A stretch of DNA of 64,000 nucleotides. It comes from an uncultured Lachnospiraceae bacterium (GTDB taxonomy: Bacteria; Bacillota; Clostridia; Lachnospirales; Lachnospiraceae). This document shows, one piece after another, positions 17,590-27,108 of this stretch; positions within the stretch are counted from its first letter, which is position 1, and each line of letters starts with the position of its first letter. The notes beneath the pieces were generated by a model that had not been told where the DNA came from, ran no database searches, and saw only the letters and a program-made list of their open reading frames with translations. The stretch is taken from NCBI GenBank assembly GCA_947172645.1, contig CAMWBY010000013.1, positions 62,001-126,000 of the forward strand, written 5' to 3'. A program made the position numbers and the translations under genes.

Positions 17590-18459
17590 TTAAAAAAGCG
17601 ACATCTGCTCATATCCTTTATTCTCCGGAAACTCCTGAAGAAATGCAAAGTTCTGCCCTATATCGCTCACAATCCGATGTTCTTCACAAAAGTCATAGAA
17701 ATACCGCATCAGTTCATCCGAGTTTTCGCTCGGAATCTCATAGGCATACCCGAACTTCTTATGGTATTTCTCGTGCAGCCCGGGAAAATATTTATCCAGG
17801 GCGGCATAGAAATATTCCCTGTCGCCTCTCCTGAGCGTCAGGCCCATACCGAAACAGATAATCCCATGCACGCCCGCATCCCTGCAATATTCCAATATGC
17901 CCTGAATATTTTCCCGGGTGTCGTTGATATAAGGAAGAACCGGAGACAGCCATACCACTGTGGGAATGCCATGCTCCCGCATAATCTGTAATACCTCATA
18001 ACGCCTTTTGGTCGTACAGACCTTCGGCTCCACAATCCGGCACAGCTCTTCATCGTAAGTCGTGAGCGTCATCTGCACCACGCATTTCGCCTTGCGGTTA
18101 ATGCTTGTAAGCAAGTCCAAATCGCGGAGAATCCTGTCTGATTTGGTCTGTACCGTCACGCCGAAGCCATATGCGTCAATCAGTTCCAGGCATCTTCTTG
18201 TAAGCCCAAGCTCTTCCTCGCAGTGCATATACGAGTCGCACATGGCCCCCGTTCCAATCATGCACTTTTTCCGCTTGGAGCGCAGCGCCTTCTCCAACAG
18301 CCAGGGCGCATTGCGTTTCACCTCTATATCTTCAAACGCATGGGTAAACTGGTAACACGCACTGCGGCTGTCACAGTAGATGCAGCCATGCGTGCATCCC
18401 CGATACAGATTCATGCCATTATGGGAAGATAATATGGCCTTGGCGTCAACAAAATGCAT
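17590..18459 (-). CDS. Radical SAM protein (SPL family-like)
   Basis: 289 residues. The cluster-binding motif CTHGCIYC (CxxxCxxC, about residues 22-29) binds a [4Fe-4S] cluster and S-adenosylmethionine. It is preceded by MNLYRGC and followed by KCMIGTGAMCDSYMHCE and VTVQTKSDRILRDLDLL, characteristic of the spore photoproduct lyase-related radical SAM group annotated as SPL family. The true spore photoproduct lyase is longer, so the substrate here is unknown. It is transcribed left, 36 bp after the MATE gene, probably in one operon. The start has AAAGGG 6 nt upstream. Confidence 0.85.
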   Translation of the reverse strand: MHFVDAKAILSSHNGMNLYRGCTHGCIYCDSRSACYQFTHAFEDIEVKRNAPWLLEKALRSKRKKCMIGTGAMCDSYMHCEEELGLTRRCLELIDAYGFGVTVQTKSDRILRDLDLLTSINRKAKCVVQMTLTTYDEELCRIVEPKVCTTKRRYEVLQIMREHGIPTVVWLSPVLPYINDTRENIQGILEYCRDAGVHGIICFGMGLTLRRGDREYFYAALDKYFPGLHEKYHKKFGYAYEIPSENSDELMRYFYDFCEEHRIVSDIGQNFAFLQEFPENKGYEQMSLF

Positions 18460-18495
18460 CCTGTCCCTTTCCTCTTTTTCCTAATGTGTCCTTTA

Positions 18496-19839
18496 CTAAT
18501 TGCCCTGCAATCTCTTCTCGCACAGCTTGATACAGTGCAGACAGGTAGGCACGATATAAGCGCAGGCAGAAAGCCATGCCGCCTGGTCCGCAAAACATAT
18601 CGCCGTAAATCCAAACAGCGGCACGAAACACAGGCTGACCACGCATCTTGCCACCATCTCCAAACCTCCCGCCGCAACTACGCGCCCCGAGAAACCAAGT
18701 CCCTGCGTACACATACGGCAGACGTTTAATATCCCCAGGCTCCAATAGAAATATCCCATACACCGCAAGTATTTCGCGGAAGCATCCAGAATCGCCCCAT
18801 TTTCCCCTGATATGAAAAGGAGCGACAAAGTCCTTCCAAAGAATATGAGCACAAGCCCCGCGAAAGCCCCATAAAATATGCCAATCGCCGTCCCCTGCTT
18901 AATCCCTGTCTTAATGCGTTCTATCTTACCTGCGCCCAGGTTCTGGCTGCAAAATACCGAGACGCCCGTTGCAAGCGCATCGAAAGGACACATCGCAAAC
19001 TGCTTAATCCTCATACCCGCCGTAAAACCGGACACATACACACTTCCCAGGCCGTTATTGGCGGACTGCATCACCATACTGCCGATGGCGGTAATCGAAT
19101 ACTGCAACCCCATAGGAAGCCCCATGGCTAACATCAGTTTCACCGTTCCGCCATCCAGACGGCAATCCTGCCGCTGCAGTCGCAGCACAGGCATCTTCTT
19201 GCGCATATAAATATAGCACAGGATGCCGCTTATCGCCTGCGCCATCACCGTCGCCGCAGCCGCGCCCGCACAGCCTAAGCCAAGCGCCACAATGAAAAAC
19301 AAATCCATGCCGATATTCAGCACGGTGGAAAAGGCAAGAAATATAAAGGGCGTCCTGCTGTCTCCCACGGAGCGGAAAATCCCTGCCATCAGGTTATACA
19401 GTAAGTTAAAAGGGATGCCCAGGAAAATAATAAACAGATACTGGTATGCATTGCTGTAGATATCCTCCGGCGTAGACAGAAGGTGCAGAATCTGCGGGCA
19501 CAGGAGTGCACACAACACCGTCAGCACCACCGCAAAAATCCCCGACAGTACCATGCCGTGAAAAATATCGCTGCGCATCTTGTCATAATCTTTCGCGCCG
19601 AAGCTTTTGGCAATGGGAATGCCAAAACCGCAGCACACCCCTATACAGAAGCCAAGCACAAGAAACTGGACGCTGCTTGACGCGCCCACCCCTGCCAGTG
19701 CATCCGCTCCCAGAATCCGCCCTACGATGGCGGCGTCTATAATATTATAAGTCTGCTGCAATAAGTTCCCAATGAGAAGAGGCACCGCAAACCGCAGAAT
19801 CAAAGGAAGCGGTTTGCCTTCCGTCATGCTTTTTGTCAT
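18496..19839 (-). CDS. MATE family efflux transporter (third)
   Basis: 447 residues with twelve hydrophobic segments. The start PLLIGNLLQQTYNIIDAAIV, then VGRILGADALAGVG, is typical of the DinF/NorM-like clostridial MATE subfamily, and the mid-protein LPMGLQYSITAIGSMVMQ begins the second half. GGAGG lies 8 nt before the ATG at 19839. It is the third MATE gene within 17 kb and differs clearly in sequence from the other two, so recent duplication is unlikely. It is co-directional with radical SAM and oxidoreductase genes. Confidence 0.92.
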   Translation of the reverse strand: MTKSMTEGKPLPLILRFAVPLLIGNLLQQTYNIIDAAIVGRILGADALAGVGASSSVQFLVLGFCIGVCCGFGIPIAKSFGAKDYDKMRSDIFHGMVLSGIFAVVLTVLCALLCPQILHLLSTPEDIYSNAYQYLFIIFLGIPFNLLYNLMAGIFRSVGDSRTPFIFLAFSTVLNIGMDLFFIVALGLGCAGAAAATVMAQAISGILCYIYMRKKMPVLRLQRQDCRLDGGTVKLMLAMGLPMGLQYSITAIGSMVMQSANNGLGSVYVSGFTAGMRIKQFAMCPFDALATGVSVFCSQNLGAGKIERIKTGIKQGTAIGIFYGAFAGLVLIFFGRTLSLLFISGENGAILDASAKYLRCMGYFYWSLGILNVCRMCTQGLGFSGRVVAAGGLEMVARCVVSLCFVPLFGFTAICFADQAAWLSACAYIVPTCLHCIKLCEKRLQGN

Positions 19840-19859
19840 ATGTATAACCTCCGTTTCAT

Positions 19860-20837
19860 TTATTCACAGGGAAGCCTAAATCCCCACTGCTCTCTAACCT
19901 TATCCAGTATCCTCATAAGACGCATCGTCTCGCTGTGCGGCATCTGCGGGCATTCAACCTGACCGCCGCGAATTGCCTCCGCGCAGGCCACTGCCTCATA
20001 CTCATACCCGTTAATCTGTTCCGGCACCGGATAACGGCCTGTCAAATGTTTATTCCCGTCATAGACGCAGATTTCCGAACAGTTATCCAGGCTGTCTATC
20101 TCGATATACCCTTTCTCTCCATGGATAATTCCCCGATTATCCATGCACGCTAACATATTACTGTGGAGAACCGCTGTTTTCGCCCCGTCAAATGTCAGTG
20201 TGATACCGTTCATCCAGTCCACGCCCTCCGGCGACATCACCGCGCTTGACTGGATATCCCGCACTTCCTGCGTAAAAATTGTCAGTGCAAAATTAAGCGG
20301 GTATACCCCCAAATCAAGCAAGGCTCCCCCTGCCAGTTCCGGCTTGCAGAGCCGCTCCACATGGGAAATCGGCCCGCCAAAATCCGCCACGACGGAATGC
20401 ACTTCCCCGATAACCCCCTGGGCTATCAAATCGGCTATCATTTTCCTGCTGGGCATATACCTGGGCCAGAATGCCTCCGCCAGAAGAAGTCCCTTGCCCC
20501 TCGCCAATGCAATCAGCTCTTCCGCCTGGGATGCATTGACAGTGAACGCCTTCTCCAACAGCACATGCTTCCCATGTTCCAGACACAGTTTCGCGTGTTG
20601 GTAGTGATGGGAATGAGGAGACGCCACATACACCAGCTCCGCTTCCTGGTCGTTTACCAGTTCCTCATAGGAACCGTATGCCTTTTGAAATCCCCATTTG
20701 TCCGCAAAACTCTTCGCGCGCTCATAGCTCCTGGACGCCGCCGCATAACACTCGAACATCTCAAGACCATTCACCGCCTTCGCCATACTGTTTGCTATGT
20801 TGCCCGTCGCAAGAATTGCAAATCTGATTTTTTCCAT
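19860..20837 (-). CDS. Gfo/Idh/MocA family NAD(P)-dependent oxidoreductase
   Basis: About 325 residues. N-terminal Rossmann fold IRFAILATGNIANSMAKAV (GxxGNIA-type), then YVASPHSHHYQHAKLCLEHG and GKHVLLEKAFTVN, where EKAF corresponds to the conserved EKP of the family. The C-terminal dehydrogenase domain includes GGALLDLGVYPLNFA. Members oxidise or reduce sugars and inositols. The start at 20837 has GGAGG, and the open frame upstream is the overlapping PAP2 gene in another frame. It begins 3 bp after the PAP2 stop, so the two are probably translationally coupled. Substrate unknown. Confidence 0.9.
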   Translation of the reverse strand: MEKIRFAILATGNIANSMAKAVNGLEMFECYAAASRSYERAKSFADKWGFQKAYGSYEELVNDQEAELVYVASPHSHHYQHAKLCLEHGKHVLLEKAFTVNASQAEELIALARGKGLLLAEAFWPRYMPSRKMIADLIAQGVIGEVHSVVADFGGPISHVERLCKPELAGGALLDLGVYPLNFALTIFTQEVRDIQSSAVMSPEGVDWMNGITLTFDGAKTAVLHSNMLACMDNRGIIHGEKGYIEIDSLDNCSEICVYDGNKHLTGRYPVPEQINGYEYEAVACAEAIRGGQVECPQMPHSETMRLMRILDKVREQWGFRLPCE

Positions 20838-20839
20838 AC

Positions 20840-21382
20840 TTACCTCCGTCTTTTTATTATCCGGTCTCCCAGTTTCTCCGCCGCGAAGCTGATAAGCACG
20901 CCGCTCAATATGCCAAACAACACATCGCTTGGATAATGGACTCCCACGTAAAGCCGCGACAAAGCAATCAAAAACGCCAGAATAAGCGCCGGCACGCCAT
21001 ACCGCCTGGGCAGCCTGCGGTACATAATACACGCCACCGCAAAAGAGCAGGCCGAGTGCCCTGAAGGAAAGGAAGAATCTACGGGTGTCCGTACAAGATA
21101 AGTCAGTCCCTCAATCACCTCGTATGGCCTGGTCCGGTTTACCAGGGGTTTGAGAAGTATATTATTGACAAGCAGCGTCCCTATCAATGACAATGTTGTC
21201 ATAAATCCCACTTGTCTTGTCTTCGGGATAAGAAGCAGAAGAACCGTCAGCGCAATCCAAACCGCACCGCCGTTTCCCAACGTCGTAATCAGACGAAGAA
21301 CCGGCGTCAGGACAGGATTCCTGACCGACTCCTGAAAGAAGAGAAGTATGTTGTCGTCCAAGCTTGACAATATGTTCAGCAT
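20840..21382 (-). CDS. PAP2 family membrane phosphatase
   Basis: 180 residues with about five hydrophobic segments and the three PAP2 signature motifs: KPLVNRTRP, then FPSGHSA, and SRLYVGVHYPSD, with the catalytic histidines in PSGH and GVHYPSD. Members dephosphorylate lipid phosphates such as undecaprenyl pyrophosphate or phosphatidic acid on the outer membrane face. GGAAGG lies 7 nt upstream of the ATG. It heads a short leftward operon with the Gfo/Idh/MocA gene. A role in lipid carrier recycling or bacitracin tolerance is possible but not shown. Confidence 0.92.
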   Translation of the reverse strand: MLNILSSLDDNILLFFQESVRNPVLTPVLRLITTLGNGGAVWIALTVLLLLIPKTRQVGFMTTLSLIGTLLVNNILLKPLVNRTRPYEVIEGLTYLVRTPVDSSFPSGHSACSFAVACIMYRRLPRRYGVPALILAFLIALSRLYVGVHYPSDVLFGILSGVLISFAAEKLGDRIIKRRR

Positions 21383-21411
21383 ATATTTTCCTTCCTTTAT
21401 ACTTTATCAGT

Positions 21412-21828
21412 CTACTTCCTGCGTATATCAACCAACCGCAGTACGTCACGGTATAAATCGTCCTCATCCTCCAGGTCAACCATAAGCCATCTCTGCCCGT
21501 TCCCCTCCTTCGTCTGGGCATAGATTTCCCGCAGCCGGACCGTGCACTCCGGCAAAATCGCCTCGACACTCTCTTTTTCCTTATTGCCGATTACAACCAT
21601 CGCCGTAAAATAAGACTCCCTGGGATACAATGTGCAGAGTGTCCTGCCTGACTTCTTAAATTTTACATTCCATCCTCTCTCCATGCTGCAACAACTGAAC
21701 TCTATCTTCTCACTACATTTATATTTCTCTTTTATCCCGGAACAGAACCGTATAAAAACAGGGTTTCTCACATACTCCGCCAGTTCAGCTAGTGTAGGAC
21801 AATGGTTTTTATCCTGTAAATCAATCAT
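21412..21828 (-). CDS. DUF3788 family protein
   Basis: 138 residues. The sequence (CSMERGWNVKFKKSGRTLCT, then LYPRESYFTAMVVIG and a C-terminal KEGNGQRWLMVDLEDEDD) fits the DUF3788 family of small soluble clostridial proteins with no known function. No signal peptide or membrane segment. It lies 29 bp upstream of the PAP2 start in the same direction, so may be the first gene of that operon. Confidence 0.75.
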   Translation of the reverse strand: MIDLQDKNHCPTLAELAEYVRNPVFIRFCSGIKEKYKCSEKIEFSCCSMERGWNVKFKKSGRTLCTLYPRESYFTAMVVIGNKEKESVEAILPECTVRLREIYAQTKEGNGQRWLMVDLEDEDDLYRDVLRLVDIRRK

Positions 21829-21985
21829 ATTAATCCTTGCCTCCTGCCGAAACTTTCTCTCATAAAGAGGCGTATGGTTTTACCGTTCCATACGCCCACA
21901 CTGTTATTTCTTTCACTACATCTTAATGATACAGAAAAATGCCCATACTGACAAGAAATTTTACATGAAATTTTCCTTCTTATAT

Positions 21986-23230
21986 TTAAAATAACCCCCG
22001 AAACACTTTTCTGGTCCTGACGGCTATCAGAAGCGACGCCGCCCCGGCAAACAGCACCACCGCCGCTTCACGTCCCGCGCACAATTCAAACAAAAACCCA
22101 TACAGCGCATTGCCGAACGGTTGGGCGCACATGGAAACCGTCATAATGACCGCCATCACTTTTCCAATCAAATGTTGAGGCGTCTGCGCCTGCACGAAGG
22201 ACATCATCTGTACCGTAAACACAGTGGAAATCACCATAATACAGAAACAGCACACCGCGATAGTCAGATAAGCCGCCATCGCGAAGTCCCGCCACAAAAG
22301 AGAAATTCCCATAGGGAACACGCAGACTGCGCCCGCCGTCAACAAATTGCCCGTCTTCTCCACCTGCAGCCTGTCAGCCAGAACGCCTGCAGCGATTCCC
22401 CCTGCAATACCGCCTGCCGCCAACGCTCCCTGCGCATATCCGTAGAGACGGTTCGCCTGTGCCGCCGTAAAAGGAAGCACTTCCGTAATAAGATAGGGCA
22501 ACCCCACTACAATCATCGCGGAAAGAAACAAGTTAATACCACATACCACAACTACCCCCTGTCCGATGACAGGTTTCTCCCGACATACAAACCGGAGGCT
22601 CTCACGGAAATCCCTGCGGACTGTCCGCAGGATATTCCCTTCCGACTCTTGCTTTTTATGAGGAATCCTGATAAAAATTTCCATCACCGCAGACAATACA
22701 AAACAGACAATACAGACTTCCAAAACAGGAAGAAGCCCATATGCGCTGTACAAAATGCCGCCAATCACAGGGCCCACGAAAGCGGCAAAAGAGCCGATGA
22801 CATTGACAACCGCATTGGCCTGCATGAAATGTTCCTGCCCTACCAGCGCCGGGATACTGGCCTGCACCGCCGGCTGATATGCGCCCGCTATACCATACAG
22901 AATCATCAGTGTCAGCGTCAGGAGAAAGACCAGGCTGACATTTCCCATCAGCCATGTAAACGCCAGAATAAGCGCCGCCGTGGAAAAATCCAGTATTACC
23001 ATAATATTCCGCTTATTTACCCTGTCCGCCACCAGTCCTCCCACAGGAGACAGAAGAACCGCAGGAATAAAAGCACACGCCATCACCGTGCCATACAGCG
23101 CGGACGAGCCTGTCTGGTTCAATAAGTATAGCGGCAGTGCAAACCGGACGGCGGCATTTCCAAAAAGGGAAATAATCTGTCCGATTACTACCAATGTAAA
23201 ATCCTTTGTAAATAATTTGTTTTTCATCAT
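21986..23230 (-). CDS. MFS transporter (macrolide-efflux-like)
   Basis: 414 residues and about twelve membrane segments. The N-terminus FTLVVIGQIISLFGNAAVRF, then ALPLYLLNQTGSSALYG, and the cytosolic loop GGLVADRVNKRN (MFS motif A type) resemble the MefA/enterobactin-exporter MFS_3 group. It probably exports a drug or metabolite. AGGAGG precedes two adjacent ATGs at 23230 and 23227; the second has the better spacing. Between it and trkA (23231-23491) there is a small hairpin at about 23298-23316 and a repeated CTATTGGT, of unknown meaning. Confidence 0.88.
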   Translation of the reverse strand: MMKNKLFTKDFTLVVIGQIISLFGNAAVRFALPLYLLNQTGSSALYGTVMACAFIPAVLLSPVGGLVADRVNKRNIMVILDFSTAALILAFTWLMGNVSLVFLLTLTLMILYGIAGAYQPAVQASIPALVGQEHFMQANAVVNVIGSFAAFVGPVIGGILYSAYGLLPVLEVCIVCFVLSAVMEIFIRIPHKKQESEGNILRTVRRDFRESLRFVCREKPVIGQGVVVVCGINLFLSAMIVVGLPYLITEVLPFTAAQANRLYGYAQGALAAGGIAGGIAAGVLADRLQVEKTGNLLTAGAVCVFPMGISLLWRDFAMAAYLTIAVCCFCIMVISTVFTVQMMSFVQAQTPQHLIGKVMAVIMTVSMCAQPFGNALYGFLFELCAGREAAVVLFAGAASLLIAVRTRKVFRGLF

Positions 23231-23491
23231 ACATCCTCCTATCAGTCAATATCTGCTCTTAATAGCTTGCGTGAGCCGCTATTGGTATAAATCTTAACTC
23301 CGGCATTACCGGTTGCGCGATACATTCTAAGCGTCGGCACAGCTACTATTGGTTGCCTTATACAAAGCGTTACATTAAGTTATACTTTTGTTTAAATTTT
23401 AAAAACCTAATGCTTTTTTTCCTGTATAGTGCTATATTATAGTTGCGTGCGTTCGCTGAAACATTATGCGGCGTTCCGGAATGGAGAAGAT

Positions 23492-24892
23492 ATGTTGAAA
23501 CAAAAGAATTCTGTTGAACAAGGACTGAAAATTATTATTGTCGGATGCGGCAAAGTCGGCAGGACATTGCTTGCCCAACTGACCAAAGAAGGCCACGATA
23601 TTACTTTGATTGACCATAATCCCCAGAAAATCCAGGAACTGGCAAGTCTGTATGACGTCATGGGAGTTGTCGGCAACGGCGCCAGTTTCAGCGTCCAAAT
23701 CGAGGCCGGAATAGAGGATACCGACCTGATTATCGCCGTAACCGATTCCGACGAGCTGAACCTCCTGTGCTGCACGGTTGCCAAACGTGTCGGTAACTGT
23801 TCCGCCATTGCCCGGGTGCGCACGCCGGATTACAGTAAGGAAGCCGGGTATCTGCGGGAGAAACTTGGACTTGCCATGATTATAAATCCCGAACTGGAAG
23901 CTGCCGCTGAAGCGGCTCGTATCCTCTTTCTCCCCACTGCGCTGGAGGTAAGCACCTTTGCCCACGGCCAGGTGGAGATGATTAAGTTCAAGGTGCCCGA
24001 CGGCAACCAGTTGGATGGCATGACCATCGTTGACCTGGGCAGGACGCTCGGCAAAAATATTGCCGACCATATCCTAATCTGTGCCGTGGAACGCGACCGC
24101 GATATCCATATTCCTTCCGGTAATTTCCGGATACAGAAAGGCGATTTGCTTTCCTTCGTCGCCTCCAGGGCAAGCGCGAAAAACTTCCTTAAAAAGATAG
24201 GCTTTAAAACCCATGCCGTGAAAAATACCATGATTATCGGCGGTGGCAAATCCGCCTATTATCTCGCGTCCCAGCTCCTTCATGTGGGAATTGCCGTCAA
24301 GATTATCGAAAGTGACCCCAAGCGATGCGAGGAGCTGAGTATCCTGCTGCCTAAAGCCATCATCATCAACGGCGACGGCACAAACGAAGGACTGCTGAAA
24401 GAAGAAGGCATCGAGTATGCAGAGTCTTTCGTCCCCCTGACCGGAATTGACGAGGAGAACATCATGTTGACGCTCCATGCAAAAATGGTCTCCCAGGCGA
24501 AAGTTATCACGAAAATCAACCGCATTACTTTTGACGACGTGATAAGTAACCTGGATTTAGGAAGCGTTATTTACCCGAAGTTCATCACCTCCGAAGCAAT
24601 CATTGCCTATGTTCGTGCCAAAAAGGATTCCATGAACAGCAATATCGAGACGCTTTACCACATGTTTGACTCCCGTGTGGAGGCAATCGAGTTCCGCGTG
24701 GAAAATGAATCAAAAGTAACCAACATCCCTCTGGCGAAGCTTTCCCTCAAGAAAGGGCTGTTGATTTCTTTTATCAACCGCAACGGCTCTATCATCATCC
24801 CCAGTGGGCAGGACTCCATCAAAGTCGGCGATACGGTTATGATTGTCACCACACACACGGGATTTAATTCCATTCAGGATATATTAAATTAA
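23492..24892 (+). CDS. trkA: Trk system potassium uptake protein TrkA
   Basis: About 466 residues forming two RCK units. The first Rossmann domain has IIIVGCGKVGRTL and LIDHNPQKI with the NAD-binding acidic residue; the second has MIIGGGKSAYYLA and KIIESDPKRCEEL. Each is followed by a TrkA-C domain (VPDGNQLDGMTIVDLG and IPLAKLSLKKGLLI). It forms the cytosolic ring that gates TrkH in response to nucleotides. The start at 23492 has GGAGAAG 6 nt upstream and removes a poorly conserved 21-residue extension. trkH follows 24 bp later. Confidence 0.95.
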   Translation: MLKQKNSVEQGLKIIIVGCGKVGRTLLAQLTKEGHDITLIDHNPQKIQELASLYDVMGVVGNGASFSVQIEAGIEDTDLIIAVTDSDELNLLCCTVAKRVGNCSAIARVRTPDYSKEAGYLREKLGLAMIINPELEAAAEAARILFLPTALEVSTFAHGQVEMIKFKVPDGNQLDGMTIVDLGRTLGKNIADHILICAVERDRDIHIPSGNFRIQKGDLLSFVASRASAKNFLKKIGFKTHAVKNTMIIGGGKSAYYLASQLLHVGIAVKIIESDPKRCEELSILLPKAIIINGDGTNEGLLKEEGIEYAESFVPLTGIDEENIMLTLHAKMVSQAKVITKINRITFDDVISNLDLGSVIYPKFITSEAIIAYVRAKKDSMNSNIETLYHMFDSRVEAIEFRVENESKVTNIPLAKLSLKKGLLISFINRNGSIIIPSGQDSIKVGDTVMIVTTHTGFNSIQDILN

Positions 24893-24916
24893 ATTATAAA
24901 GGAAACGATTTTACAA

Positions 24917-26422
24917 ATGAACAGTTCAATTATTCGTTTTATATTAGGATATATCTTAAAGACGGAAGCCGCCTTGCTGCTGCTTCCCTGTTTGGTTGCG
25001 CTCATCTATACCGAGAAAGAAGGTCTCTGGTATCTTCCGGTAGCTGCCGCCGCCTTCCTATTAGGCGCGCTTATGACAAGAAGGAAACCTAAGGACAGCG
25101 TCTTTTACCTGAAAGAAGGCTGTATCGCCACCTCCTTAAGTTGGATATTCTTAAGTTTCTTCGGCTGTCTCCCATTCTGCCTGACCGGAGAGATTCCTTC
25201 TTTCACAGACGCTTTATTCGAGACAGTGTCCGGTTTTACCACAACCGGAGCAAGCATCTTAAGCGATGTGGAAGCACTCTCTCACTGCTCCCTCTTCTGG
25301 CGCAGCTTCACGCACTGGGTAGGCGGCATGGGCGTCCTTGTTTTCCTGCTTGCCATCGTGCCCTTAAGCGGCGGCTCTAATATTAACCTGATGCGGGCGG
25401 AAAGCCCCGGCCCGTCTGTAGGCAAACTGGTTCCCAAGGTAAGATATACGGCGAGAATCCTCTATCTTATTTACTTCGGCATGACCGTTATAGAAATGAT
25501 TCTGCTTCTGCTTGGCAAAATGCCCCTGTTTGATGCTGTCTGTATCAGTTTCGGCACCGCAGGAACCGGAGGATTTGGCATTAAAAACGACAGTATGGCA
25601 AGCAGTTCACCTTATCTGCAATGGGTTGTCACCATATTTATGATTTTGTTCGGCATTAATTTCAATGCTTACTACCTGATTATTTTCGACAAAATAAAGA
25701 AAGCCCTTAAAATGGAAGAAATCCGTTATTACCTGTTAATTATCGCCGCTTCCATAGGCATTATTTTTATCAGTATACTGGACACCTGCGCCACTGCCTT
25801 CGAGGCGCTGACGCACGCGGCTTTTCAGGTGGCTTCCATCATCACCACCACTGGTTTCTCCACCACCGATTTTAACCAGTGGACAAGCACCTGTAAGGTA
25901 ATCCTTGTCCTTTTGATGTTCGTGGGCGCATGCGCAGGCAGTACCGGGGGCGGTATTAAAGTATCGCGTTTTGTGATTCTTTTTAAGACGGTGAAGAAGG
26001 AATTTACTTCCTACATCCACCCCAAGAGCATTAAGAAAATCCAGATGGACGGCAAACCGGTAGACCATGAAACTATCCGCACCGTCAATGTGTACATCAT
26101 CACGTTTATGGTGCTTTTCGTCTTCTCGGTATTCCTGGTGTCCTTCGACAACACAGATATCATCACCGGGTTCACGGCAGTTGCCGCCACTATCAACAAT
26201 ATCGGGCCCGGTCTTGAATTAGTCGGCCCTGTGGAGAACTTCGGGTTTTTCTCACCTTTTGCCAAGTATGTCCTTATATTCGATATGTTGGCGGGCAGGT
26301 TAGAGCTTTTCCCGCTGCTTCTTCTGTTCCACCCGTCCATTTGGCGGGACTTGTTCGCTTATAAAATGAGCGTGCACAGCAGCAAAAAGTGTCTTCAAAA
26401 CCGGGCGGGCGGGAGCAATTAA
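24917..26422 (+). CDS. trkH: Trk system potassium channel TrkH
   Basis: 501 residues with four M1-P-M2 units. The selectivity filter loops are visible: SGFTTTGAS, FGTAGTGGFG, TTTGFSTTDF and NNIGPGLE. A conserved CAGSTGGGIKVSR lies between the third and fourth units. It is the membrane pore of the K+ uptake system, gated by TrkA encoded directly upstream in the same operon. Confidence 0.96.
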   Translation: MNSSIIRFILGYILKTEAALLLLPCLVALIYTEKEGLWYLPVAAAAFLLGALMTRRKPKDSVFYLKEGCIATSLSWIFLSFFGCLPFCLTGEIPSFTDALFETVSGFTTTGASILSDVEALSHCSLFWRSFTHWVGGMGVLVFLLAIVPLSGGSNINLMRAESPGPSVGKLVPKVRYTARILYLIYFGMTVIEMILLLLGKMPLFDAVCISFGTAGTGGFGIKNDSMASSSPYLQWVVTIFMILFGINFNAYYLIIFDKIKKALKMEEIRYYLLIIAASIGIIFISILDTCATAFEALTHAAFQVASIITTTGFSTTDFNQWTSTCKVILVLLMFVGACAGSTGGGIKVSRFVILFKTVKKEFTSYIHPKSIKKIQMDGKPVDHETIRTVNVYIITFMVLFVFSVFLVSFDNTDIITGFTAVAATINNIGPGLELVGPVENFGFFSPFAKYVLIFDMLAGRLELFPLLLLFHPSIWRDLFAYKMSVHSSKKCLQNRAGGSN

Positions 26423-26443
26423 GTACGAAAAAGGAAAACGATG

Positions 26444-26474
26444 CGGTGGCATCATCGATGCACTGATGCCACCG
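26444..26474. terminator. Hairpin between convergent trkH and MerR-type gene
   Basis: CGGTGGCATCA (26444-26454) and TGATGCCACCG (26464-26474), a perfect 11-bp stem with a 9-nt loop, lie between two convergent genes. A T-rich stretch follows only leftward. Likely a shared transcript end. Confidence 0.55.
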
Positions 26475-26479
26475 GTACC

Positions 26480-26932
26480 TCACTCTGCTTTCCCATGAAG
26501 ATGTTCAATAATCGGATGGTATTTTTCAGGAATATCCGCCAGCGTCATAGCATTCAAAACTTTCTCGGTGCCGGCCTTTTGCGCGGTCTCATAATACCAA
26601 CATTTATATTCCACGATATCAAGCGTTAGCTGAAGCTCTTTCATCTGCTCAAGCAGCCTTTCCCTCTGTTCATAGATAATCGACAGCCTCGTGTCAATCG
26701 TATCATCTCCCTGCATAGCGCTTTCGACATAAAGTCGAATCGTTTTAATAGGCATTCCGGTATTTTTCAAGCAAGAAATTGTTTTAAGCCAGCCCAAATC
26801 AGCCTCTGTAAAAACACGAATCCCGCCTGTAGAACGTTCTACAAACGGAAGCAATCCTTCTTTATCATAGTATCGAATCGTCGACGGCGCTACATTCAGA
26901 ATCTTTGCAACTTCACTTACTGTGTACAACAT
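26480..26932 (-). CDS. MerR family transcriptional regulator
   Basis: 150 residues. An N-terminal MerR winged helix: YTVSEVAKILNVAPSTIRYY, then DKEGLLPFVERSTGGIRVF, followed by a dimerising coiled coil (about residues 78-112). The C-terminal effector part is short and lacks a cluster of metal-binding cysteines, so a small organic or drug ligand is more likely than a metal. It is divergent from the MFS gene at 27109, whose promoter has the 19-bp spacer typical of MerR targets; it very likely controls that gene and itself. Confidence 0.9.
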   Translation of the reverse strand: MLYTVSEVAKILNVAPSTIRYYDKEGLLPFVERSTGGIRVFTEADLGWLKTISCLKNTGMPIKTIRLYVESAMQGDDTIDTRLSIIYEQRERLLEQMKELQLTLDIVEYKCWYYETAQKAGTEKVLNAMTLADIPEKYHPIIEHLHGKAE

Positions 26933-26961
26933 AAAAATCCCCCATCTTTTAAAAAAAAACC

Positions 26962-26992
26962 TTGACTTAAAGTTAACTTTAAAGTGTAGAAT
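26962..26992 (+). promoter_or_regulatory. MerR-type promoter with 19-bp spacer and palindromic operator
   Basis: TTGACT (26962-26967) and TAGAAT (26987-26992) are separated by 19 bp, and the perfect palindrome TTAAAGTTAACTTTAA (26967-26982) fills the spacer. This is the known architecture for MerR activators, which distort the overlong spacer. The target is the MFS gene at 27109. Confidence 0.8.
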
Positions 26993-27108
26993 TGCACTTA
27001 ATGAAGAGATTATAACTCAAATACTAAATCTTTTCAACGGGAAATATCAACCCTGTCTATGTACAGATGGTGTGATATAAAAAATAATTCTAAAACGGAG
27101 GTCAAACA

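Noticed and set aside
17590..18459. Spore photoproduct lyase (splB)
   Set aside because: The protein is shorter than SplB and belongs to the wider SPL-like radical SAM group; repair function cannot be claimed.
23231..23491. Possible c-di-AMP (ydaO) or other riboswitch before trkA
   Set aside because: The characteristic conserved ydaO segments were not found; only a small hairpin and a repeated CTATTGGT are present.
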